Source of the DNA: Zychaea mexicana
Taxonomy: Eukaryota > Mucoromycota > Mucoromycetes > Mucorales > Lichtheimiaceae
Assembly: GCF_025766255.1 (NCBI RefSeq)
Contig: NW_026516694.1
Coordinates: forward strand, 351,355 to 415,354
Direction: 5' to 3'
DNA: 64,000 nt
A program made the position numbers and the translations under genes. The notes under the pieces were generated by a model. It was given only the letters and a program-made list of their open reading frames with translations, made no database searches and was not told where the DNA came from. Shown here piece after piece: positions 47,942-58,834 of this stretch; position 1 is the stretch's first letter, and every line of letters starts with the position of its first letter.

Positions 47942-48643
47942 GATTTAGAGAGAACTTTAGACGATTGAGCTTGGAATGGCCAAAATGAAACTTGTAACAT
48001 CAGTATGCAGTAAACGTTGGCGCTGGTAATGAGTATCGAGAACAGAAGGCGAAGACCAATTGCAAAGAAGATCCGATCCAAGAGAGCGAACCGAAGGAGT
48101 CGGGCGAACCAGAGAGTGCAACTACAGTAGTTTGATATCGTTTGTGTTCGAACAGTAATATGAGGTCTTGTGCTATTGACAAACAGGTTATCTGATGGAC
48201 GAAGGTCCTGAGCAAAGCAGGTGATCATGTAAAATACAAAAGGCTTAAATAAGGCACAGTTCTTCCTTGGTAGCAAGTGGATTGATGTGAACGCGTTTAA
48301 TGATGGTGTGGTTGTGGCGACGTTTATTCGGCTTAAAGATAACCAGAGTCCCGCAGGTATTAGTGTCGATCTTGCACTGGTGAAGGACAATCATTTGACT
48401 TCAGTCCAAGGGACACAAAAGGCCAGCCAAACCTAAAAGAAAGCAGCCACCTAGCTGGCAGTTTTGAGGTCAGAGGTAGCACCACGTTAGTGGAGGTTGG
48501 AAATATGTATTGGTGCAAGAAGGTCAATGGTGGACGGCCAAGAGGAACCGGTGGTGCAGAACAATGCAAGTATATCAGAATTCTTATGGAAACGGCTTGG
48601 ACTATGCACTGGCAAAAACAGTGTGTGTACTAAACGTTTAAAA

Positions 48644-48717
48644 ATGGTTGAATATCAGTTGAATATTAGCTGATACTCACCTAATATTCAACTGATATTA
48701 CACTGATATTCAACCAT
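48644..48717. repeat. Perfect 16-bp inverted repeat with nested arms (hairpin)
   Basis: ATGGTTGAATATCAGT at 48644-48659 is exactly inverted at 48702-48717. Within it AGTTGAATATTAG is inverted as CTAATATTCAACT. The 74-bp unit could form a long cruciform. The right arm contains a duplication of ACTGATATT. It may be a foldback MITE or a regulatory palindrome. Confidence 0.75.
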
Positions 48718-49180
48718 CATTTTGTGCCGACGTTTACCTAGTGCAACCCTACTTTCATCCCGATGGTCACCATCGTTTAAAATGACACCATCAGCACATA
48801 TGTACATCGTCTAGAAGTATTGAAATTATGCAATTTACCCCATTTAATATTTCATCTTACCTTTGTATCTCTTGAAACTCACAACATACTCTAGTTGTTA
48901 GTAATAGTCTTCAATATGTACGATTGAGGATTGCCTTTTCATCATTGAGACAGAAATACAGTTCTCACCTGTGCATGGAAACAGGTAAGAATTAAGTTCT
49001 TTCATTGTGAGAGCCATGTTGTGAAAGAAAAAAATATAATTATGACAATACCTTCCATGTCTAGACAGGCAGGCATTCTGGACATTTGTTTTTGGTGTGT
49101 CCAGATTGGCAGGCATTCTGGTTTTCTTGACAAGTTTACGCAGTCGTCGCAAATCACTAGAAGTACCTCATTCAATCTTA

Positions 49181-49960
49181 TCATTGCACTCTGTCAGTGA
49201 CCATCACGTGGGCTCTTTGTTTCCAGATGCGATACAGACCTCCTATGCTGTTGCAGGCTTCCATAATTCTTTTTGACAGAGTATCTTCCTGCAAAAATCT
49301 ATTGCGCTTAACCTTACTATTAGCCACTGCCCAGAATTGCTCTATTGGGTTAAGCTCAAGAGAGTAAGTAGGAAGATACACACATCTATTTCTTCGATCC
49401 TAAATATTTACAGTACTTCTATATATTATCATGCGTTGTGAATGGGTACATTATCCATGATTACATAGAGACCTTTTTTATGTACATTTAATCCACGAGA
49501 GTCAGTTCAAAGAAACTGATTAGTGAACCGGTATGTACAGTTCCTGGACTTATACATCCTTCAGCCTTTCTCTTCTTGGTAGGTCTTGGTTTCTTTACAC
49601 CGAGTGTAACCAAACCTGCGGCAGAGATGGCGTCCAAACTAGACGCTGTGTTTGCTCTGGTAGTAGGCCACCAAGTAACAATAGCATTAGTATTTTTTGT
49701 GGACCATGCTCTTGACCGTTTCATATTAATATCGAAAGCAGACTCGTCAATAAATACACAGTTCGTGAGAAAGTTCATGTCTGATAAGGCGCTGAGAGAG
49801 AGCAAAGGGGAATGGAAGAATGTTTAAAATATTTGAAAATGTCAAGAAGAATGTGAGACTTTTGACAGCTTCCTCTAGATCCATTCGAAGCGATACCAAA
49901 AGGGCACATGCATATCACCTTCGAGACAGTAATATTGATGCTGACCGCAGCAGGTGGGCT
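49181..49960 (-). pseudogene. Tc1/mariner-like transposase relic
   Basis: On the minus strand, 49488-49805 reads NFLTNCVFIDESAFDINMKR with the first catalytic Asp, and goes on to ISAAGLVTLGVKKPRPTKKR. After a frame change VIMDNVPIH gives the second Asp. 49181-49381 reads YLPTYSLELNPIEQFWAVAN with the third acidic residue and the basic KVKRNRF. The order and spacing are those of Tc1-like DDE transposases. Frame changes around 49385-49490 and the loss of a clear N-terminal DNA-binding region show decay. Confidence 0.8.
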
Positions 49961-50800
49961 ACTTTCCAGCTTGGCGTCTTTCTGCAGCGGTTTTAGCCAC
50001 TTTAATGACATGATGGACGCGATGGAGTGAGCTGACAATAGAAGTAATACAAAGCAGCGATCAGCGTTTGGCAAAACCAAGGACTGCGTAGAGTGTTAGC
50101 ATTAATTCAAACGTGTCACTTGAACTGGCGCATGAAAGAGTTAAAAAGATTCTTACCCGCATGGTGGTCAAAGCAGCGTAGCACTTGGGCAGACGACAGA
50201 AGTCGTGGTGATCTTGGGGAATGAAAAACACAGATATGGGCACAGGTCGATATGTTGCTTGGTAGATAAGATCCATGCCAAACAAGGTGCATCTGAATCC
50301 TCTATTCACCTGTTAGGACCAGGCTCAAAGCAACCTTTGTATCCTTGGCATGTGTTACGGGTTATGAAAGTCTTAATGCACTTACCTTCCAATATTAGAC
50401 CAAAGACTTTTAAAGCTAATAGTGGATTCATTACAGCTATGTTGCTGCCCAGGCGATCTACTTTGGCGTCTGTGGCGGCATTCTATCATTCTGCGACTTG
50501 CTGGATAAGTCAAAAGATACGACTGGCAATACGTAGAAGGTGGACAAGGTGTTTGAAAGCGAAAGCACTGTCAAACGCGAGGATATTACGATTGAAATGG
50601 AAAAACTTGGCTGGACACATGCTTGTATTATTAAAACTCATACGCTTACGTACACACACACACACGCACACAGTAACACCTCCCTCTTTTCTCGTTGAGC
50701 ACAACACTCACTGACCACTGTTGGTCATTTTGTACATTCTTTTAAAATAATGCAGCCCTGTTCTATCAATCCAACTGCTCCTGTTTCCATCTCCTGCCCA
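49961..50800. other. No gene recognised
   Basis: Sequence after the Tc1-like relic. It contains a short (CA)n run near 50650-50672. Frames at 50061-50309 (-) and 50205-50714 (+) carry no recognised signature. Confidence 0.4.
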
Positions 50801-50981
50801 GTACCGTTACAGCGACTTTTGATTTGAACGTCATAAATGTGGAATCGCCACCACCACTAAAGTTCTCTTCGTTCGCCATCGTACGCAGATTGACTCGAAG
50901 CATCCTGAGCGATTTGTCGAGCGAAGAAATTGAAATCCAAAAGGCACGAATGCTTGCCTAATCTACAAAAAGAGCAAAACC

Positions 50982-51069
50982 GGCTGCAACGGATATTTGG
51001 CTGCAACGGATATTTGGCTGCAACGGATATTTGGCTGCGACGGATATTTGGCTGCGACGGATATTTGGC
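50982..51069. repeat. 17-bp tandem repeat, five copies
   Basis: The unit GGCTGCAACGGATATTT is repeated five times in exact register, the last two with CGAC in place of CAAC. Because 17 is not a multiple of three, each copy shifts the reading frame, so the array disrupts any coding sequence through it. Pro/Gln-rich coding remnants lie on both sides (PPPLKFSSFAIVRRL before; PPLPPPQPAFVNG and a Gln run after). Confidence 0.88.
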
Positions 51070-51599
51070 TTGCGATAATGATAGTAACGGTCAAAACTAT
51101 GCGAGTATCCACCTGGCGTTTCCCCTACAACCAAGACTGGTTTCTGCGATTGGTACGCGTGTTTCTCCAGTTGACCCAATAACGAAGACAGCGGCCACTA
51201 AAACTACAACACAACCCTGCCAACGCCCGCGGAACCACCCGAAACTCGACCCCGTGTCGCACGACGATATGCTTCCACCTCTTCCACCTCCACAACCTGC
51301 TTTTGTTAACGGTCATTTCAGCACACAGCAACAACAGCAGCAACAGCACTACTTTTTTTTTGTTTCAGAGGCCGTTGCCTTGATAAATGAGAACGATGTC
51401 AATAACGCCACAAGCCCGTTTTCATCATTACAACGCCAAGGATGAACGGACCGCTACGGCCATTTCACAGGCGACACTACGTTTTCCATCCCACAGCAAT
51501 CCGCACAACTGCCTGCTGGGCCGTCGTCGACCTTTCCACAACGTCCAGAAACACCTCATTTTTGTCAGCTGACATCCAGACATCGCTTATCGACACCTT

Positions 51600-52710
51600 T
51601 GACGTACACGCTAACCCGTTTTTCGCTGCCGTCATGAACAAAGCAGATGTTGGCAGAGCTCAACTTGCTGCGCACAGACCAGGAGGGGATATTTTTCCCT
51701 TCTTTGGACCATTTTGTTCAAGAAGTCTTTGAACAATGCGAAAAGGCACTAGAACCACTAGAGGAGGAGGAAGTAACAAGAGACGACGAATATGTCAAAT
51801 GCATTTGGAAGGCAATCACTGCTTTTGGCTTCTTTGACCCTGACGTTCAACCACAAGAATAATATTTAAATCCAACATATTTCCTCTTGACTTTCTGGAT
51901 CTGTATCGACACGGAACTACCATTGAAATGATCGCTAACGGTTCCGAACAAGACTGGTTGTGCATTGCTGGGACAACCTTGACCGTTGTTCTCAAGGCTT
52001 GGGTGAGGTAGGCATGATTTATTCTTTATTAAAATTGATTAAAATTATGAACATGTATTTCAACACTAACCATAATGACTTATACAAATTAATAGCGATC
52101 GTACTTACCAATCAACGTTGGTACGGGTCAACAGTGACAGAAAAGTCAGCGGCATAAAACCACTTGAAGAACAAAGTTGATCGGTCAGACCGGATTTTCT
52201 CTTATAAACGACGGTGGCATCAGTAAGAAGAAAACTCTGGAGCGACAACTGCATGTCCCAAAGGTCATCAAAGACATCTTTCATCGAGCCTTGACGAAAG
52301 GGAAAAATGAAGAATCGCTCGCACGCACCTTGAAGATAACTGCTTTGAACCAAAATAGTGAGTTGTCAATTCTACAAATTGTCTAAATCATCCAGATTAT
52401 CAATACTTTGTAATTCAGGCACACGCGTCCAAGCCCAAGTTCTTGATTGTCCGAAAGTATACATCTTCAAGTATTCAGTACCAATTCAAGCAAAAAACAG
52501 ATATGGTTTTGGCACAGCTTTTCCCTTGAAGTTAGCACTACAAGTCAAGGTATGTTGTTCAATATATGTACTTTGCTTGGTAAATTCAACATTGCTATTA
52601 TAACTACTAACATACACAGTTGTCTCATTAGGCAATTACCAAGAACGCGGTCAAAAGGATTTAAAACACATCAACGTAATCAAGCCAAAAATCGCAAAGA
52701 GTCAGTTCTT
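51600..52710 (+). pseudogene. Copy A of a dispersed nuclease-like multigene family, degenerate
   Basis: Pieces in order: LLRTDQEGIFFPSLDHFVQE, a stop after DPDVQPQE, FLDLYRHGTTIEMIANGSEQ, RVNSDRKVSG..KPLEEQ, RPDF, then after a frameshift ISKKKTLERQLHVPKVIKDI and ESLARTLKITALNQNS, an intron, and GTRVQAQVLDCPKVYIFKYS. The 3' half matches the minus-strand sequence at 60.87-61.52 kb at DNA level, introns included. Compared with that copy it lacks 42 nt (14 codons) between two GGT triplets, which removes the GECGK motif. It has also lost one base before INDG and carries an in-frame TGA in EEQS*S. It is non-functional. The family looks like the hypothetical multigene proteins common in Mucoromycota; a PD-(D/E)XK fold is inferred. 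Confidence 0.6.
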
Positions 52711-52899
52711 ACATTTTTCCTGGACCATTTATTTTTTTATCAGCGACACCTGTAAATTCCAACCAACTTTGACGAGGCCCAATATCTCGCAAACCTCATT
52801 TTAAGGATACCTCCGTTGTCAAAACAACCATTGTTCCCACAGCAACATCTACAAGCACTGATGGCCGACCCAACGCGCAGCAAAGTATGTTGAAACAGT

Positions 52900-53450
52900 G
52901 TTTCAATAAAGTATCTACTAATTGTACACTTTACACTTAGCGATCGAAACATATGTCAAAACATACATGGCGTCGGAAAAAGAACCCTCTTTGCGAGATT
53001 TTCTAGACACATGCATCAGCGAAGCGGCTGCAACCACCGATTCGCGTACGGATGTCAAGCGTGTTTGGACTAAGAGATACCAAACAGTAGCGAAGCAGTT
53101 GAACGTCGACAACATAGTAGATGTGAGTGACACGAAACTTATCAAATGCAACCTCTTACTGATTTATTTGAAATAGAAAAATATCGACTGGGACGACATC
53201 AAAGCACAAGTTGAAAGCATCAAGAAAGAACAGTGCAAATCAAAAAGAAGCAGACCCACCACATCAACAGAGACATCGAAAAGTGGCTCGTGGGAATTGA
53301 CAGCCGAAGCAAAAGACCGCTTCATCAAAGATTCTCAAAGCATGGAAGAAGACAAGAAGTGGTTGTTGCAAACTAAGGAAGACGGTACCAAAGTCTACCT
53401 GGAAGACATCATGTTTCAATACCGAATGGAGTGCGATTATGAGCAGTAAG
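52900..53450 (+). pseudogene. Fragment of an N-terminal domain of the same or a related multigene family
   Basis: Two exon-like blocks: IETYVKTYMASEKEPSLRDF to NVDNIVDV, then after a GTGAGT...AATAG intron NIDWDDIKAQVESIKKEQ, TAEAKDRFIKDSQSMEEDKK and EDGTKVYLEDIMFQYRMECD. The last block resembles the segment that in Mucoromycota multigene proteins precedes the nuclease-like part. No continuation follows; the next sequence is the coiled coil of a different gene. It may be a rearranged piece belonging with copy A just upstream. Confidence 0.45.
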
Positions 53451-53589
53451 TTTAAAGATTTTGACATCCAAATTTATACTACCCCCTCATAAAACACTTA
53501 CAATGGTTTGAAAATGTGAAAAATGTAGTACCTTCCCTTCAAGTGATAGAGCAACGATGACTCTTGTTTGTCAACAAATATAATCAGCA

Positions 53590-55490
53590 ACGATCGTGCG
53601 AAAATTTGAGAGGTGGATTCAAGAAAAACAAAAACAGGAAGCCGCTGCACGAGAAGCCAGACACTGTGAGCAAGAGAAAGAACGTCAGTCGGAGGAAGAG
53701 CAGATGCGAAAAGAACAAGAGGTGCGGGCGCAAAAACGGAGGAAAGAAGAGGCAGAGGTCTTGGAACGTCGAAGAAAGAAAATCGAGGAACATGAAAGGC
53801 GCGAACGCGAATTAGCGCTCAAGCGAGAAGCGGAAGAAAAGGCAGTTGAAAAGCACCTTTACAAAGGACAAGGCAGGAAGCAGAACGTGCGGCTAGGGAA
53901 ATACGGCTTCGTCAAGAAGAGATCGAATGAAGGTTTTTTTTAACGAGAAGCCGCTAGGGCTGAGGCTGAAGAACGTCGTCGTGAATGGCTCTAAGCTGAA
54001 GAGTACCGTGGAAAACAAAAAGAGGCTGCCAAACAAGAACAAGAAGAGCGAGAACAGAAGGAAAAAGAGGAGGGAGAGCGATGAAAGCAGAAAGTATTTT
54101 TGGAGCAACGTCGTAAACAGCACGAAGAAGAGGTTATAGCGGCAGCGGCAGCAGAGACAGAGGGAAAAGCTAAAGCAGAGGCAGAAGCAGCAATGCAAAT
54201 CGAACCTCAAGTTACTGCGCAACAACTGCAGGAACCAGCGGATATGGTGTGGACATTGAAGACGAAGTCGATTTTGACACCAGTACGTATGCTGCATGGA
54301 TAATTTGCATTGAGCAGAGAATTTTGAGTCTAACAAAGCAAACAATAAGCTTACAGGCTCAAATCATTGTATGAGTTTCGCGGTGCTCGTAGTGATGATT
54401 TGTTGTTCGGTGAAGATGATGGACTCATCCGCACAAGGAAAGCTAAAGCGATTTGGTGGTATAAGACATACCTGTTAGCCAAGCAGGTTGGCTTTTTCCC
54501 GAGGGCTTATGTGGAAATTATTGCAGAAGGTACAATCCTGCAACCACTTTTTCCCTGAAGCGCAGCGACAGCAGACGCCGATGGCCTAAAAAAATTAGCT
54601 TTCCGTGTCCGTGCATTGTATGAGTTTGTAGAAATTCGAGAAGATGATCTAGCGTTTGCCAAAATAAAACTAATATGACTCAGCCGCTCCAAAGTGATGA
54701 TAGTGATTGGTGGTATGGATCAAGCGAGGATAGTGGTAATGCCGGCCACTTTCCGAAGCCCTATGCTGAGATTATCAATCCATGTAAGATATTTGGCTTA
54801 ACATCATTGCAACCATATTGGAGCGACAATTCTTCTAATATGTGTATATACAACGTTAGGAGTATCATCTATACAGTTGCCTGAAGCAGCTGCTGTTACT
54901 AGTCCGGTGATTTAACATCCAACCAATGTTCAAGAAGACGAACCACAGGGTGGCATATCAGTGCCAAACACGTTTAATCATGAAGAAGGAAAAGCTGACG
55001 CCAGTCGAACAGACACGGGTCAGACGACGAAGAGCTACCAGTAACGTTGGTATCCCTGGCAGTAACGATGTGCTCGTTGGCAGAGCCCGTGCCATGTCTG
55101 TCCCAACGTCGCGACACACCATCCCCGAACTACTGACTTGGGCAAGCACGATGGATAAAAGGGAATGTAGAGCAGTCTTAGCAGGAGAGCGCGAGCATCC
55201 ATAGACGATATTCGAGCTAATTGCCACAGAAAAAATTCATCTACGAGATCTTCAACGTGTCGTCGACGTTAGTAGCGTTGGAACACGCTTCTATTGGCTA
55301 TCAAAAGTATTACTGTATTGATTTAAAAACAGGTGTTTCATGCAGATCAAAGTTAATACTTGTCGCGAGATGAGCAAGACGTGGTTTTCTCAGACATTGA
55401 CGAGCTATTACTATGCGATTTCTCGCTACATATCTCCATCTTACATTATACGCCTATCTCAAAGGCACTTCAGCACTGCGTAAGTTTAGA
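53590..55490 (+). pseudogene. Decayed coiled coil - SH3 - SH3 - RhoGEF (intersectin-like) gene
   Basis: Successive frames encode a long charged coiled coil (RKFERWIQEKQKQEAAAREA to about 54230, with frame changes near 53860 and 53940 and stops at about 53941 and 54060). An SH3 domain at 54360-54540 has ALYEFRGARSDDLLFGEDD, WWY and VGFFPRAYVEI. A second at 54600-54780 has FRVRALYEF, REDDLAF, DSDWWYGSS and GHFPKPYAEIIN. The start of a DH/RhoGEF domain at 55205-55490 reads TIFELIATEKIHLRDLQRVV and FSDIDELLLCDFSLHISILH. The domain order is that of intersectin-type or fungal endocytic Rho-GEF proteins. Multiple stops and frameshifts rule out function. The DH domain ends at a potential donor (CAC|TGC|GTAAGT), about 50 bp before the pogo-like element, so that element may have inserted into the following intron. 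Confidence 0.75.
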
Positions 55491-55562
55491 ATGACACGTT
55501 GTTTCTTCCGTACGAGATGTAGCATTTCACATATACAGTCAACCCCCGTTTTTTGCAGTTCA

Positions 55563-58390
55563 AACATTATTTTTATCTTTATTATTGGTGAAAATGACAT
55601 TAGCGGCAACATCCATCAGGCAATGCCAGTCATTGTGATTCGACAGGAAGAGGAGTATAGGATAAACATAAAGGACGATGGAGACAAGCGGGAAAACCCT
55701 CAGGGGGAGAAAAACCCGACTGTAAAACAGAAGAGGAGGCGAAGGTATGTGAAACGTGGATAATACAAAAGAAAGTAGAAGAAAAGAAATACATACAAAG
55801 GGTTTGTCAGGGACAAAGAGTAACAAGGGAGGAGAGGTGGTATCACTGGTAAAAGTACTAGCTATTGGCGGTGGTGGTAAAGACTGGTCAAGGGCCAGTC
55901 GTGGATCTGGTTCAGGGTCGAATTCCGCATCGGGATGGCTGCAGATGTTGATATTCCTGAGCGTGTTGATGAGCAGCGGCCATGTCGTGCGCCAATGTCC
56001 ATGTCGTAGACTTCTTGAGCTACGTGGTAGTGTGTTCATGATGGTGTCGAGCGGGTGTTGGTCAGCAGGCACAGAATCGGGAAAAGCTGCTTGCAGGCGC
56101 TGGATGCTGGGCCCAACCAGCGGGCAGTCCAAAAAGTGGCGTCGATTTGCTTGGTGCACACCGCAGCGGCAGTCCTTCAGGGGGCAGGAGGGCAACCAGT
56201 GCATCCTACCATTCGATGCCGGGCGGCGCTATGCAGTGGGAGGAACAGAATGGGATCCCATTGGCGTATCGAGAGTGCACGGGCCACTGAGGTGAATTTC
56301 TCGCGGCGGTCATGCAGTTCCTGGTCTAGGTGGGCGTCGATCACATGCTGTTGAGGGTGACGTGGAAACGGGGCTTGTTTTGTCAAAATTTGACAGCTTG
56401 TTTCTCTTGAGCACAGCCCAAATTTCGGGTGGCCCACGTTGACGCAGGAAAGTCGTGACAATACACGCCAGTAATGTAGACGGTAGAATTTCGTACGCGC
56501 GATAGAGGAACTTGAATTGCAGAATGCGCGCTCGTAACTTGGTGGACGGCAAGGCAGCAAGGTGGAGAGGTACTACAGGATTTTGCGTTGGAGATGGGGG
56601 AAGAAGCCCGAGTTTTAAATCCCAGAGATCATAGTTTTTCATTTTGAAGACTATAGTTTTTCACTCTGGAAACCATGGTTTTTTAATCCCCGAGATCAGA
56701 GTTTTTTAACCCCAAAGACCATAGTTTTTCAATCCAGAGTTCATAGTTTTCATCTGGAGTTCATAGTTTTCATTCGGACATGTTTTCATCTGGATTTTTT
56801 TTTGAAATTTTTTCATCATTCATGTTAGTTCCATGGTTATTCAATCCGGAGTTCATAGTTTTTCAATCTGGAGTCCTTAGATTTTCAATCTGAAGATCAC
56901 AGTTACTCTAACTGAAGATCGGGTTAGACAATCTGGAGTCCATAGTTTCTTTCAATTTGGATTTCATAGTTATTCCAACTGGAGTCTATGGTAAACATGT
57001 GGAGATGGTAGTTTTACAAGCATGGCAAAATTAATATTAGCTAGTAACTACAACAATCAACTAATAAAGCATAGAGCGATGAATAGTGCAGCGAGAAATT
57101 TATCTGAATCTTTTGGTTTTCGTTGCTAGAGCACTCATAGCGATGCTTATAAGTTGTCTATTAAAAAATCCGTCCTTAAAGTGTTTACTCAAAAGAGTTA
57201 CTATCACTATTTGCCGATTGTTCAGTTATATATAGCATAGCGTATAGCATTATCCTAGATCACTCGCTCCTACATTGCATAGCGCCGGTCAGAAGTTGCT
57301 TAAATATCGATGATGAAATTGATGCAGAAGAACACCATAATAGTGACAACGCCAAACGAGAACTTTCCATGCTCTTTAATATTGGTAATTTTTTAGATAT
57401 GTGCATATACACTTCAAGGCGCTTACGCATGTGTAACATAAATAAGTATGTATGTTATCCAACGCACAAAGTTTCAATGATTTCTCCATTACTTGGTGCA
57501 TAAAGGCTTATGTATAAACAAGTCTTAGAAATCATTAAACTGTGTGGATTGCTCGTGGTACTCCATTATAGCCTTAAGGCGATCAGTTGCCTCTGAATTG
57601 AAAAACCATGATCTTCAGTTAGATTACCATGATCTTCAGTTAGATTAAACCATGATCTTCAGATTGAATAACCATGGTCTTTGGAATGAAAACTATGGTC
57701 TTTGGGATTAAAAAACTCTGATCTCGGGGATTAAAAAACTATGGTTTCCAGAGTGAAAAACTGTAGTCTTCAGATTGAATAACCATGGACTCCAGATTGA
57801 ATAACTATGGTCTTTGGGATTAAAAAATTATGGTTTCCAGAGTGAAAAACTATAGTCTTCAAAATGAAAAACTATGATCTCTGGGATTTAAAACTCGGGC
57901 TTCTTTCCCCATCTCCAACGCAAAATCCTATATTGTGGGTGTTCGGGCACTGACGGCAGTGATGTTGAGCGCCAGCCGGATACAGCGTGTTTGAGCTTGT
58001 TCGATTTTCTGAGATTTGTTGCGGTAAGCGTAACGATGGCCAACCCATATTCGAGAATGGGCCGGATGAATGAGCGATACAAACGAAGGGTGACGCCGAG
58101 GCCAAAGCTGTATTGGTGAGCACCGAGGGACCAGAGCACGCGCATAGCATCAGTGGTTTTTGTGGCGTTGTGGTTGATGAGACGGGAGACTTCGATGCCG
58201 GTAGAACAGAAAGGTATGCCAGATAGTTAAACCAGGCAACCTGTTCAATGCTCTCTCCATAGAGACGGCAGTTGGTGCTGGGGTCGCCGTTGACGATTTG
58301 GCATTTGCCGGGATGCCTTTCCCGTTTTTTGCACGACCGCTTTTTGTAGGCCTTCAGTTTTTGCAGCAAACTTTGGATAAATCCCATTTT
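55563..58390 (-). pseudogene. 5'-truncated LINE-type reverse transcriptase relic, split by a foldback element
   Basis: Read on the minus strand from 58390: KCQIVNGDPSTNCRLYGESI and WFNYLA, then RLYRSFIRPILEYGLAIVTL and LRKSNKLKHAV, which are the post-catalytic thumb and C-terminal part of a jockey/RTE-like LINE RT. The insertion at 56577-57929 interrupts it. It resumes with PLHLAALPSTKLRARILQFK, GRMHWLPSCPLKDCRCGVHQ and RRHFLDCPLVGPSIQRL, a C-terminal Cys/His segment. The palm domain with the YxDD motif is absent, as expected for 5' truncation at insertion. Frame changes occur at about 58200 and 56250. The 3' end appears to lie beside the left end of the pogo-like element, after an AAAGATAAAAATAATG-type tail. 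Confidence 0.65.
56577..57929. mobile_element. Foldback-type element (1353 bp) with long arms built of about 20-bp repeats
   Basis: The two ends are inverted copies: AGGATTTTGCGTTGGAGATG at 56577 and its complement ending at 57929. Pairing continues through GAAGAAGCCCGAGTTTTAAA and at least 110 bp more. Both arms (to about 56995 and from about 57595) are made of short units such as CCATAGTTTTTCAATCTGGA, on the right in inverted form, with substitutions. The centre (57000-57590) is AT-rich and apparently non-coding. It splits the RT relic, so it inserted later. A clear target duplication was not identified. Confidence 0.82.
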
Positions 58391-58834
58391 TCACTAATAA
58401 AAATTGCTTTTTGCAGTTTGCAGGTCAAAAAAGGTGCCCTGCAAATTCCCACTAAGCATATACACCGATTATTTTATCCGACCATCTATATATTCTTATC
58501 AGCTATCTGAGATAAAATATTTAATATCAAGATGTTCTATTGAATTCTTATTACTGTATCTCATTGGTTTGATCTTCGGTAAACTTTATGTAATCAGCCT
58601 TTGGTGGCATTAAGGATAGTAGAAAACGGGGAAGAGAAAGGAATAAACAAACTGGGTCGGTCTCAGTACTATATTTCTCAGTTACTACAGTAACCCTGTC
58701 ATTGGTGTATAATTAATGACAGCTCACGGCTTTAAATTTTGCCCTGTGTAACGCGTTCGTATTTTGCAGCCTCTCGCTTTTTGCAGCCTAATCTCCCGAA
58801 ATCCCATGGCTGCAAAAAACGGGGGTTGACTGTA

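Larger units (their letters stand above)
55536..58832. mobile_element. Pogo-like element, 3297 bp, perfect 23-bp TIRs and TA duplication, filled by other elements
   Basis: The left end at 55536-55558 begins CAGTCAACCCCCG, continues TTTTTTGCAG, and is matched perfectly inverted at 58810-58832. TA flanks both ends (55534-55535 and 58833-58834), the target duplication of Tc1/mariner/pogo elements. Subterminal copies of TTTTTGCAG occur near 58415, 58766 and 58780. No pogo transposase is recognisable, so the original element was probably a non-autonomous derivative about 0.5 kb long, now enlarged by a LINE fragment. Perfect identity of the two ends suggests recent activity relative to the decayed gene it sits in. 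Confidence 0.85.

Noticed and set aside
47863..48390. 175-aa minus-strand frame
   Set aside because: It overlaps the inverted-repeat unit and shows no family signature or splice context.
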